From Teretinema sp942493045 (lineage in GTDB: Bacteria; Spirochaetota; Spirochaetia; Treponematales; Treponemataceae), in NCBI GenBank assembly GCA_942493045.1, contig OW818665.1, positions 2,294,001 through 2,358,000 on the forward strand: a stretch of DNA of 64,000 nt, written 5' to 3'. Below, one piece after another: positions 50,719 to 58,315 of the stretch; position 1 is the stretch's first letter; each line of letters begins with the position of its first letter. Position numbers and translations under genes: made by a program. The notes below the pieces were generated by a model. That model had not been told where the DNA came from. It did no database searches and saw only the letters and a program-made list of their open reading frames with translations.

Positions 50719-51639
50719 TCAGCCAACCTGATCATCCCAGAGCTTCTGCAAGTTTTCCACATCATCCGTCAGCGTCTTAAGATAGCCCAGCAGACTGTCA
50801 TAGAGCGGTTTAACGTCAATCCGCTGCGCGTCTTCGGCCTTGAAGAGGTTAGGATCATTACTGGTTATCCCGAGCTGACGCTTCAGTTCATTATAGGTTT
50901 CCACGAGCTGTCTGTTATGCGCCATCACCGGATCCCGCAGGGCATAGCGGCCGACCGGCTGGGGGAAAAAGTGCGGGCAGGCATAGGTCAGCCGCACTGT
51001 ACGGTCTGTTGAATTGCACAGGAACAAATAAAGGGACTTGCGCAACCCATGCTTAAAAGCGCTGCACATTTCTTTAGTCGGAAAGGTAATCTTCCACTTA
51101 ACGGAAAGTTCAGAAGGATCGCTGCAGATGCCCCACTTAAACCCGGTCAGCCACCAGTGCTTCTCCGGTCCGCGGCCAAAGATAGTTTGTCCGTTTTTAC
51201 ACAGCACAAAGGACATTTCCAGCAGTTCCGCGTCGGAGGCGCATTCATAAAAGGAATAGGAGCGCCTTTCCAAAATTGCTCTTACCACCGGGTTACTGGC
51301 GCCCGGGATATAGCTGGTTAAACGGTCGATTACTTTATTAACCTGATGTCCGGGCTCAACATTGTAGACCCCGATCTCGGCGCCGGTCTCCAAACCATAC
51401 TGACCCTTCCAGAATTCGATCATCCATTTCTTTCCGCCATAGTTAAAGTACACCGGCTCACAGTCAATGATGGCGCTGATAGTTACCGGCGCGACATCGT
51501 CATAGAGCAGTGAGTACCCGAAATGCCGCTGCAGGGCATTCATCCTGGAATAAATAATGTCGTGGTGCGAATCGTACAGAAAGCCCGCGGCTTCCACAAT
51601 TTTCGCGACTTCAGTGGTCGCGGTCCAACCGGTTGGCAT
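50719..51639 (-). CDS. DUF4474-like protein
   Basis: 306 residues. The core SRMNALQRHFGYSLLYDDVAPVTISAIIDCEPVYFNYGGKKWMIEFWKGQYGLETGAEIGVY matches what I recall of DUF4474, a family without known function. The C-terminal part (about 180-306) has a beta region and a helical tail. It precedes the DUF6765 gene in a two-gene operon. A GGGGG ribosome binding site lies upstream of the ATG. The many aromatic residues suggest binding of a lipid or small ligand, but nothing is certain. Confidence 0.7.
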   Translation of the reverse strand: MPTGWTATTEVAKIVEAAGFLYDSHHDIIYSRMNALQRHFGYSLLYDDVAPVTISAIIDCEPVYFNYGGKKWMIEFWKGQYGLETGAEIGVYNVEPGHQVNKVIDRLTSYIPGASNPVVRAILERRSYSFYECASDAELLEMSFVLCKNGQTIFGRGPEKHWWLTGFKWGICSDPSELSVKWKITFPTKEMCSAFKHGLRKSLYLFLCNSTDRTVRLTYACPHFFPQPVGRYALRDPVMAHNRQLVETYNELKRQLGITSNDPNLFKAEDAQRIDVKPLYDSLLGYLKTLTDDVENLQKLWDDQVG

Positions 51640-51804
51640 AGTAGCCCCCTTTACTTCTTTTATAAGAAAAGGGTAAACCCGGGTATATTGGCTGTCAATC
51701 AGTTTTTTTCTGGGGAGAAAGCAGTCCTGAGGAAGCTTGGAAGATTCGGGAAACAGTTGGAAAATAACGGCGGATGTGCTATCTTTTGGTCATGGAGTTG
51801 ACCA

Positions 51805-52191
51805 ATGGCCCGTGTACTTGATTTCCATAACGGCGAGCGCATCATCCGCGCCGGCGAGAATGAAAAAAGAATGTATATCATCCTCGAAGGCTCGGTGCAG
51901 ATTCGTCTGCGCGACGGGCAGGATTCAGTGGTTGTGGCTGTGCTTAAGAAAAACGATTTTTTCGGTGAAATGTCTCTGTTCAGCAACAAGCCCCGTACAG
52001 CCGACGTCATCGCCATCAGTGAAGTAAAAGTCGCCTATATCGAGTCATTGATACAGCTCAAGAAATTCCTTTCGGTGAACACCATGTTCGCCATCAAAAT
52101 GGTGCAGGTTCTGGCCGAGCGCCTGGCCCGCACCGACGAAATCCTGCTCGGAACCGTCTCGGAAGTCAACCGGCTCAAGCTCGACTATTAA
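51805..52191 (+). CDS. Stand-alone cyclic-nucleotide-binding domain protein
   Basis: 128 residues forming one Crp-type beta-roll. The phosphate-binding cassette is FFGEMSLFSNKPRTADVIA (Gly-Glu and Arg-Thr-Ala as in cAMP binders). It is followed by a single long helix (about 90-128) and no DNA-binding domain. It could sense cAMP or a related nucleotide and act by protein contact. ATGGAG upstream gives a normal start. It is monocistronic. Confidence 0.88.
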   Translation: MARVLDFHNGERIIRAGENEKRMYIILEGSVQIRLRDGQDSVVVAVLKKNDFFGEMSLFSNKPRTADVIAISEVKVAYIESLIQLKKFLSVNTMFAIKMVQVLAERLARTDEILLGTVSEVNRLKLDY

Positions 52192-52228
52192 GGCCTCTAC
52201 CGAGCCGGCTGAACGTACAACGCGATGA

Positions 52229-52432
52229 CTATTTCTTTTTCCGTGAAGCGCGGTATTCGTCGACAATCTTCTTGAAGTTAGCCTTATCACCGCCGTAGTT
52301 TTTGTTGATGTCTTCAATGATCAGATCGATCATACCTTCGGCCTCGGTCTTCCCGTTGATTGAACAAATTCCTTTGAACATAGTCAGAATCGAATTCGGA
52401 ATGCCCTTGACCAGCCAATCTACATTATCCAT
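52229..52432 (-). CDS. Small conserved-looking hypothetical protein
   Basis: 67 residues, helical and Lys-rich at the C-terminus (ANFKKIVDEYRASRKKK). It has AGAGGT before the ATG and a promoter TTGCGG-17 nt-TATTCT (52482-52477 and 52459-52454, minus strand), so it looks like a real gene. No family is recognised. Confidence 0.6.
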   Translation of the reverse strand: MDNVDWLVKGIPNSILTMFKGICSINGKTEAEGMIDLIIEDINKNYGGDKANFKKIVDEYRASRKKK

Positions 52433-52491
52433 AAAAGTACCTCTTGTTTACAGAGAATACACCGCGTCCCACCGCTCCGCAATCACTTTTT

Positions 52492-53259
52492 TTACTTTGC
52501 CACGAAGTCTTTGGCGTAGACAATGACGCAAATCGTCCGGTATTCAGGATGCGTACCGATGGACAGACCGGCCTGGGTAAACTCCGGCCGCATGATATTC
52601 GCGAAGTGACTGCGCGAGGGCACTCCGTCATCTATTAATAAATCCACCACTATCTTATGTCCGTCCTTGGAGCCGTAGGCAATGTTTTCACCGACCAGGG
52701 GACCGGTGCCGTAACGCGTCGAGCGTATGCGCGGATTACTGCCGTCCCGTCCGTCATGACCGGTCGCTCCGCTACGGCTTTGATCCCTGGCATGGTCCAG
52801 GGCCGCAAGATGCAGGGCTCGTTCCGGACGCAGCACGCCGACAGCCGGAACGCGCTGCAAGGCCTCATAGCACTCCCGCGCGGCCGCCACACCCTCATTG
52901 GTAATCCGTATGAGGGACGGATTTTCTGAATAATTGCGCCCTGAGTAAAAACGGTACAGCGGTTTGATGTACAACTCCGCGAATTTTTTGGGGTCGGTAC
53001 GCGCCTTGTTCATTTCCAGAATGACGTCTTTTTCCATTTCAGTCAGATACTCTACATTGCGGGCGGTATCCAAAACAGCCAGGTTCCAGCCGTCCGCGTC
53101 CAGCCGCGCCACGGTAGCGGAAGCCGGAGCTACCGCAGGTGTCGAGACGGACGAAATCGAAGTTTCAGGCGGCGCGCTGGATTGTTGCGGAAAAGTCTCA
53201 CAGGCCGAAAAAACAAGCAAAGCCGCGCAGGGCAGCACAAATCTATAAAATTTTAACAT
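52492..53259 (-). CDS. SCP/CAP-domain lipoprotein
   Basis: 255 residues. The signal has a lipobox VFSAC (Cys20). A Ser/Pro/Ala linker is followed by a CAP (PR-1-like) domain (about 95-255): ILEMNKARTDPKKFAELY, LHLAALDHARDQSRSGATGHDG, VGENIAYGSKDG and SHFANIMRPEFTQAGLSIG. The usual His and Glu of the CAP cavity are present (H in TGHDG, E in GENIAY, H in SHFANI). The family is secreted, and roles in bacteria are mostly unknown. AAGGAGAG precedes the ATG. Confidence 0.9.
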   Translation of the reverse strand: MLKFYRFVLPCAALLVFSACETFPQQSSAPPETSISSVSTPAVAPASATVARLDADGWNLAVLDTARNVEYLTEMEKDVILEMNKARTDPKKFAELYIKPLYRFYSGRNYSENPSLIRITNEGVAAARECYEALQRVPAVGVLRPERALHLAALDHARDQSRSGATGHDGRDGSNPRIRSTRYGTGPLVGENIAYGSKDGHKIVVDLLIDDGVPSRSHFANIMRPEFTQAGLSIGTHPEYRTICVIVYAKDFVAK

Positions 53260-53334
53260 TGCTCTCTCCTTCTACCGAATATAACGAATTTTCACGGAGT
53301 ACAAAACGCTTTCGTTCTGATATTAGGGATAGCA

Positions 53335-54219
53335 TTACAATTTGTACAACACCGACATTACCGCCCGGTAAAATTCAACAGACCGGGCCCCGGCGCCGCT
53401 TAGTCGCCGGTCCTGATAAAAACCGTAACCGGCTGTTTCATCGGTAAAAGTTCGTACCGACTGCCATTGCAGTAAAAAGGCCGCCGAAATTTTATCCGTA
53501 AAAGCCGCGTTGAAAACGGTCGCTAGCTTCCAGCGTGTCAGATCGTCTCCCCATTCCGTACCACCGGCGCTGTCATAGAGATAACGGTCGGCCTCAGCCA
53601 GAAAACCGATCAAATCCAGCGGCAGAGGCATACGATAACCGAGGAAGGCGTTACCGTAATAATTAAAGCCGTTACGGTTCTCTCCGGTATCGGCTTCATA
53701 GAGCCAGGACTCCCCGGCACCGGCCCCGGTATTAGAGCGATAGTTTATTCCGTGATAGCTGCGGAACACGATATGGTTCCAGTCACCCGGTTTTATCGCC
53801 GCCCAATCAAACTGCAGCGCGCCGCCGCTTTGCACCTGCCAGACCAAACCGGAGAAGGCTCCGCCGGTCAATTCATTGTCATGCAGGCCGCTACGCTCAT
53901 TGAGCCGCAAGCCGTCGGCAAGGGCGGTATTCCAACCGCTGCCGGCCTTGATCGCTGCTGATAGTTCCAGAAAGGGCAGAGCCGTCCAGGCGATGTCGGA
54001 GGCTACGTTCACCGATACCGGTGAAACGGCTGCTCCGGCCGAGGCGGCCACATTTTTCGCCAAAACAGACCGCCAGGTAATGCCGGCCTGCATTTCCATC
54101 AGAGTACTGGCCACAAAGGAGATCTCCGTCGATACCTTCGGTGACTCATCGGCAAAGACCACGCCATTCATCAAGACCGCGAGCAGGGCGGCCCCGATAA
54201 TAATTGATATCCTGTTCAT
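53335..54219 (-). CDS. Predicted outer-membrane beta-barrel protein
   Basis: 294 residues with a signal peptide (about 1-23, ending VVFA) and alternating strands rich in Trp, Tyr and Ala through to a C-terminal AVMSVLYKL. No domain is recognised. Its ATG overlaps the DUF2271 gene by 4 nt, and it is the last gene of a TetR-controlled unit. Confidence 0.7.
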   Translation of the reverse strand: MNRISIIIGAALLAVLMNGVVFADESPKVSTEISFVASTLMEMQAGITWRSVLAKNVAASAGAAVSPVSVNVASDIAWTALPFLELSAAIKAGSGWNTALADGLRLNERSGLHDNELTGGAFSGLVWQVQSGGALQFDWAAIKPGDWNHIVFRSYHGINYRSNTGAGAGESWLYEADTGENRNGFNYYGNAFLGYRMPLPLDLIGFLAEADRYLYDSAGGTEWGDDLTRWKLATVFNAAFTDKISAAFLLQWQSVRTFTDETAGYGFYQDRRLSGAGARSVEFYRAVMSVLYKL

Positions 54220-54914
54220 CGGCTGACCACCGTTGCTTCTCCGATAATTTCCAAGGCGGTAGTCAAACCGGCAGTCCCATCTGTAACGCGGCCATGTGAG
54301 CCATCCAAAGAGCCGGTACCCACCGGCGTGAGAATTACCGGTAAACCGCTGCCGGCGATAAACTCGGCGGAATAAACCAGGGATGGCTGACCATTTACTC
54401 CGGAAAAAGAGGAATCATTTTTCCGGGCGTTTTTCGGCCAGACGCGGTTGTAATCAAAACTATGATTGACTTCCAGACGCAAGATATAGCGCTCACCGCT
54501 AATCAGCCGGTCAGCAGTGGCAGATAGAGACACCGCTCCGGTTGGGGTCGCTGAACTGGTAGCGTCGACATCGGAACTGGTCGGGCTGTCTGGGCTGACC
54601 GGGATTCCTCCCCTGCCGGAGGCGTAATACCACACCGGCAGTGAATCCGGCCGCCCGCCCGCAGGATTCCCCCGCCACTGGTTTCGAGCGGCGCTCGCGG
54701 TTACCATGATAGTCTGCACAAAACTGCCGTCCGGTTTTTCAACCCAGGCCGCCAACTGCGGCTCGTGCTTAAGCGGATAAACAAACAACCAGGTGGTGAC
54801 GGTCCAGTTTTTACCCGGCGTGATAGTAAGCGCCAGAGCCTCCAGGGCGGCCAACGCTTGAACGCCCAAAACGGCGGTCAGCAACATGCCTGTCAAAAAA
54901 GCCTTCTTGTTCAT
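54216..54914 (-). CDS. Exported DUF2271-like protein
   Basis: About 232 residues from ATG 54914, which overlaps the TetR stop as ATGA; AAGGGAG is upstream. The signal peptide is MNKKAFLTGMLLTAVLGVQALA. The mature part has the pattern PQLAAWVEKPDGSFVQTI, DATSSATPTG and LEVNHSFDYNRVWPKN, which I associate with DUF2271 periplasmic proteins, often linked to FMN-binding or thiamine-lipoprotein functions. The match is from memory and moderate. It is encoded between TetR and an outer membrane protein. Confidence 0.6.
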   Translation of the reverse strand: MNKKAFLTGMLLTAVLGVQALAALEALALTITPGKNWTVTTWLFVYPLKHEPQLAAWVEKPDGSFVQTIMVTASAARNQWRGNPAGGRPDSLPVWYYASGRGGIPVSPDSPTSSDVDATSSATPTGAVSLSATADRLISGERYILRLEVNHSFDYNRVWPKNARKNDSSFSGVNGQPSLVYSAEFIAGSGLPVILTPVGTGSLDGSHGRVTDGTAGLTTALEIIGEATVVSR

Positions 54915-55513
54915 ACTGATGCTCCCTTTGTCAAAAAACTCATGCACATTAATATCGCCCGATCGGTGTATTCCGGTCCCCTATCCCAGTATTTCGGCAA
55001 CGTCCGGTTTGTCAGCACCGATTCAATCGCGCCCCAAATCGCCGAGATGCAGACTGACGAATCCAGCACCGGATCTTCGCTCGCGGCGGTACCATTCACC
55101 ACTGCCTGCTCCAACAAATCAATTACCAGGCGATGGCTCTTATAATAACGGGGCATGGCTTCGGCCCCGGCGCCAAGGTTTGCCTTAAAGCGGTTCATCA
55201 CCAAAAGCGCAATATCCGGATTTATAAAAGCCCAGTCCCGAAAAGCCTCAAACCCGGACTGCAGGTCTGCAAGCGGGAAGCCGGTTACTACAACATGCTG
55301 AGCGATGTATGAATCCATACTGAACAGGCAGTCAAGCTTAACCGCTTCTAAAAGGTCTTCTTTATCGCGGTAGTAATAATATAGGGTTGTTGGCGAAACA
55401 GTACAGGCCTTGGCAATTTCGCGCATGCCCACATTGTCCACTCCATTTTGGATTACAAGAGCCAAGGCCTCCTCCAATATCTTTCTTTCTAAATCAGCAT
55501 TCGCTACCCGCAT
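54911..55513 (-). CDS. TetR/AcrR family repressor
   Basis: 200 residues. The N-terminal helix-turn-helix is ILEEALALVIQNGVDNVGMREIAKACTVSPTTLYYYYRDKEDLLEAV (about 12-58), followed by a helical ligand-binding domain. It is the first gene of an operon with two envelope proteins. A dense inverted-repeat region overlaps its promoter, so it probably represses itself and those genes until a ligand binds. Confidence 0.93.
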   Translation of the reverse strand: MRVANADLERKILEEALALVIQNGVDNVGMREIAKACTVSPTTLYYYYRDKEDLLEAVKLDCLFSMDSYIAQHVVVTGFPLADLQSGFEAFRDWAFINPDIALLVMNRFKANLGAGAEAMPRYYKSHRLVIDLLEQAVVNGTAASEDPVLDSSVCISAIWGAIESVLTNRTLPKYWDRGPEYTDRAILMCMSFLTKGASV

Positions 55514-55525
55514 TACTACTCCCTT

Positions 55526-55566
55526 AACTTAACATGGTTATAATAACACTGTTAAGTTATTATAAC
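55526..55566. promoter_or_regulatory. TetR operator region with nested inverted repeats
   Basis: Two overlapping dyads: AACTTAACA (55526-55534) with TGTTAAGTT (55550-55558), and GTTATAATAAC (55537-55547) with GTTATTATAAC (55556-55566). A promoter for the TetR operon fits within them on the minus strand (TTGTTA, 17 nt, TATTAT), so binding would cover both boxes. Confidence 0.75.
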
Positions 55567-55622
55567 AAGCCATCAAACCTGCACTTGATATTAAACACCT
55601 GAGGCCTTCAGGTTTGCTACCC

Positions 55623-55651
55623 TTGATAGGTCAACCGGCTGAGGATATACT
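55623..55651 (+). promoter_or_regulatory. Promoter of FAD dehydrogenase, leaderless geometry
   Basis: TTGATA (55623-55628), 17-nt spacer and TATACT (55646-55651), ending 8 nt before ATG 55660. No ribosome binding site. Confidence 0.6.
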
Positions 55652-55659
55652 CACAGCCT

Positions 55660-57267
55660 ATGATTAATGAAATAACCCTGACCGTCGCCGACGGCGAGGA
55701 AGAACAGACCGACCTGCTGAAAGGCAAGGCCGCTTCGGCGCTGGGCCTCAAGGCCGAGCGCATCACCGCTTTGAATATCGAAAAAAAATCAATCGATGCC
55801 CGACATGGACGCATCGCCATACAGCTGCGCTGTAAAGTGTATATCGACGAACAACCGCCGCAAAAGGAAGCCTTTAAGCCGCTGTGGCAGCAGGCCGGCG
55901 GCGGAAAACCGGTAATTATTGTGGGTTCAGGACCGGCCGGCCTGTTTGCCGCCCTTAAACTGCTGGAAGCCGGGCTTCGGCCGATTATTGTCGAACGCGG
56001 CAGCACCTCCTCCGAGCGCAAAAAAGAAATCGCCCAGATTTCCCGAGAACATACGGTTAACAGCGAGTCAAATTACTGTTTTGGAGAGGGTGGCGCCGGT
56101 ACCTTTTCGGACGGTAAGTTATACACCCGCTCCAAAAAACGCGGCAGCATCTCTCATATTCTGGAACTGCTGCACTATCACGGCGCCGATCCGGAAATCC
56201 TGAGCGACGCCCATCCGCATATCGGTTCCGATAAACTGCCGGTCATCATCAAGGCCATCCGCGACTCCATCTGCGCCCATGGCGGCGAATTCCTGTTCAA
56301 CAGCCGTTGTGTCGGCTTGACCCGGGATAACGACACGGTCACCGGGATTGAGCTCTCTGACGGCCGCAAACTGGAAGGCCGGGCCGTCATTCTGGCCACC
56401 GGCCACTCCGCCCGGGATGTCTACCAGATGCTGGCAGGGATAGAAAAAACACTGCCCGCCGGCGCGCCCGCCTTTCTGGAGGCTAAGACCTTCGCCATGG
56501 GCGTGCGGCTGGAACACCCCCGCGCCCTAATCGATTCTATTCAGTATCATGGGCAACCACGCAGCGCCACATTGCCGGCGGCTACCTACCGTCTCACCTG
56601 CCAGGCCGACGGCCGCGGCGTATATTCGTTCTGTATGTGTCCCGGGGGATTAGTCGTACCTTCGGCCACCGCGGACAATCAGATCGTCCTTAACGGCATG
56701 TCCGCATCCAGCCGTAACGCCCGCTGGTCTAACGCCGCCATTGTAGTAGAAACCCGCCCGGAAGATATTCCCGCAGAATTTAAAAAGCAGGCCCTGGACG
56801 AGCGATGCCCGGCACTAGCCGGACTGTACTACCAGCAATGGCTGGAAGAGGAAACCGCGCGACGCGGAAAGGGACAGGCCGCCCCCGCCCAGCGACTGAC
56901 AGATTTTCTGGACGGAAAAGATTCAGAGACCCTTCCGGAAAGTTCATACAGCCCGGGTCTTATTCCCTCGCGTCTGGATCGCTGGCTGCCCGAACAGATC
57001 CGGGACCGCCTGGATGAAGGCTTACGCGAATTCGGCGCCGCCATGCGCGGCTTTATCACAAAGGAAGCGGTGTTGATCGCCTCCGAAACCCGGACTTCTT
57101 CTCCGGTTCGCGTTTTACGCGACAGTGAAACCTTGCAGACTCCCGCCCTCCGCGGCCTCTTTCCATCAGGCGAGGGCTCCGGCTATTCGGGCGGAATAGT
57201 CTCTTCTGCCATTGACGGAGAAAATGTCGCGGAAGCGGTGACGCTCTGGCTCGCGTCATCAAAATAA
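55660..57267 (+). CDS. FAD-dependent dehydrogenase (COG2509 type)
   Basis: 535 residues. An N-terminal ~85-residue domain precedes a Rossmann FAD motif, VIIVGSGPAGLFAALKLLEAGLRPIIVERG (about 87-115). It is followed by NSESNYCFGEGGAGTFSDGKLYTR, RAVILATGHSARDVY and a C-terminal LFPSGEGSGYSGGIVSSAIDG that closes the FAD site. These features mark the COG2509 group of uncharacterised FAD dehydrogenases. It may reduce a ring or quinone-like compound; substrate unknown. The start is supported by a leaderless promoter. Confidence 0.88.
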   Translation: MINEITLTVADGEEEQTDLLKGKAASALGLKAERITALNIEKKSIDARHGRIAIQLRCKVYIDEQPPQKEAFKPLWQQAGGGKPVIIVGSGPAGLFAALKLLEAGLRPIIVERGSTSSERKKEIAQISREHTVNSESNYCFGEGGAGTFSDGKLYTRSKKRGSISHILELLHYHGADPEILSDAHPHIGSDKLPVIIKAIRDSICAHGGEFLFNSRCVGLTRDNDTVTGIELSDGRKLEGRAVILATGHSARDVYQMLAGIEKTLPAGAPAFLEAKTFAMGVRLEHPRALIDSIQYHGQPRSATLPAATYRLTCQADGRGVYSFCMCPGGLVVPSATADNQIVLNGMSASSRNARWSNAAIVVETRPEDIPAEFKKQALDERCPALAGLYYQQWLEEETARRGKGQAAPAQRLTDFLDGKDSETLPESSYSPGLIPSRLDRWLPEQIRDRLDEGLREFGAAMRGFITKEAVLIASETRTSSPVRVLRDSETLQTPALRGLFPSGEGSGYSGGIVSSAIDGENVAEAVTLWLASSK

Positions 57268-57307
57268 GATATATTTTCGAATAAAAGAAAGTTGTCAGGA
57301 GTTCTTC

Positions 57308-58315
57308 GTGGAAAAAATACTGTCGCTGTGTGAAAACATTGACGCCCGGGCGGCGATAATCTACCGGAATTTCGCTCAATCCGCCGAAGAACCGGTCTTA
57401 TCCGCCTTCTGGGAAGAAGTAGCCGTCGAGGAACTGGAACATGTCCGTGGCTGGCAATATCTGAAAAATCTCAGTCTGAAGGGCGCGCTTAGCGAAGTTT
57501 TCGATGACTATGATCAGGTTATCGCAGGTCTGCGGGCGATCGAGAAGCGGGTAATTGGTTACATCGAAAAGTCCACACAGCCATTAAGTATAAAAGAACA
57601 ATTTCTGATGTCGGTAAACATGGAAATGTTCATGCTGGATGCCGCCTTTATTAAACTCTACGTAATTCTGGAAGCGCTCTCCAAACATGAAGGGCGTCAG
57701 ATCGACTACCTTGCCCATCTTACCAAATTCCGGCAGAAAGCGGTCGAACTGATTGACGACCCGGAAATTGATCTGATTATTGATAACCTGTTCCGGCTCT
57801 GGAAAGAAAACCTGCTCCTGGTAAACAAAGCCCGTACCGACTTTCTGACTTCGCTGTATAACCGGCGCGGCTTTATCGAGATCATCACGCCGCTGATGTA
57901 TCTGGTATCCCGCAACAGCAGACAATCAGGCTTGTTGATGATCGATATTGACCGCTTTAAACTGATTAATGACCGGCACGGACACCAGGCCGGCGACACC
58001 GTACTGGCGGCCCTTGGCCGGGAAATCGCGTCTACCATCCGCCAGTCGGACATTGCCAGCCGCTATGGCGGCGAAGAATTTGTGGTGTACCTGCCGGATA
58101 CGCCGGCCGAACGTATCCGTGACATCGCCGAGAAAATCAGATCGAGCGTTGAGAAATCGGTCGAAATGCCGCTGCCGATCACCGTAAGCGTGGGCTATTC
58201 CGCGATTATTCATGGCGAGTCCACCGCGGAAGATTTAAAAACACTGATTCAGGAAGCCGATACCAATCTTTACAAGGCCAAGGACGCCGGACGCAACTGC
58301 GTTTACGGCAGCTGA
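57308..58315 (+). CDS. Ferritin-like domain fused to GGDEF diguanylate cyclase
   Basis: 335 residues from GTG 57308 (CAGGAG upstream). Residues 1 to about 160 are a four-helix bundle resembling rubrerythrin: helix 1 ...D12ARAAIIY19RNFA and helix 2 E42LEH45, an ExxH iron-ligand pair, with further Glu/His in later helices. The usual last-helix His appears as Gln, so the diiron set may be incomplete. The C-terminal GGDEF domain has RYGGEEF (254-258) and an RxxD inhibitory site (RQSD, 245-248). It probably makes c-di-GMP in response to oxygen, peroxide or iron. It converges on and overlaps the EAL gene by 13 nt. Confidence 0.8.
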   Translation: MEKILSLCENIDARAAIIYRNFAQSAEEPVLSAFWEEVAVEELEHVRGWQYLKNLSLKGALSEVFDDYDQVIAGLRAIEKRVIGYIEKSTQPLSIKEQFLMSVNMEMFMLDAAFIKLYVILEALSKHEGRQIDYLAHLTKFRQKAVELIDDPEIDLIIDNLFRLWKENLLLVNKARTDFLTSLYNRRGFIEIITPLMYLVSRNSRQSGLLMIDIDRFKLINDRHGHQAGDTVLAALGREIASTIRQSDIASRYGGEEFVVYLPDTPAERIRDIAEKIRSSVEKSVEMPLPITVSVGYSAIIHGESTAEDLKTLIQEADTNLYKAKDAGRNCVYGS

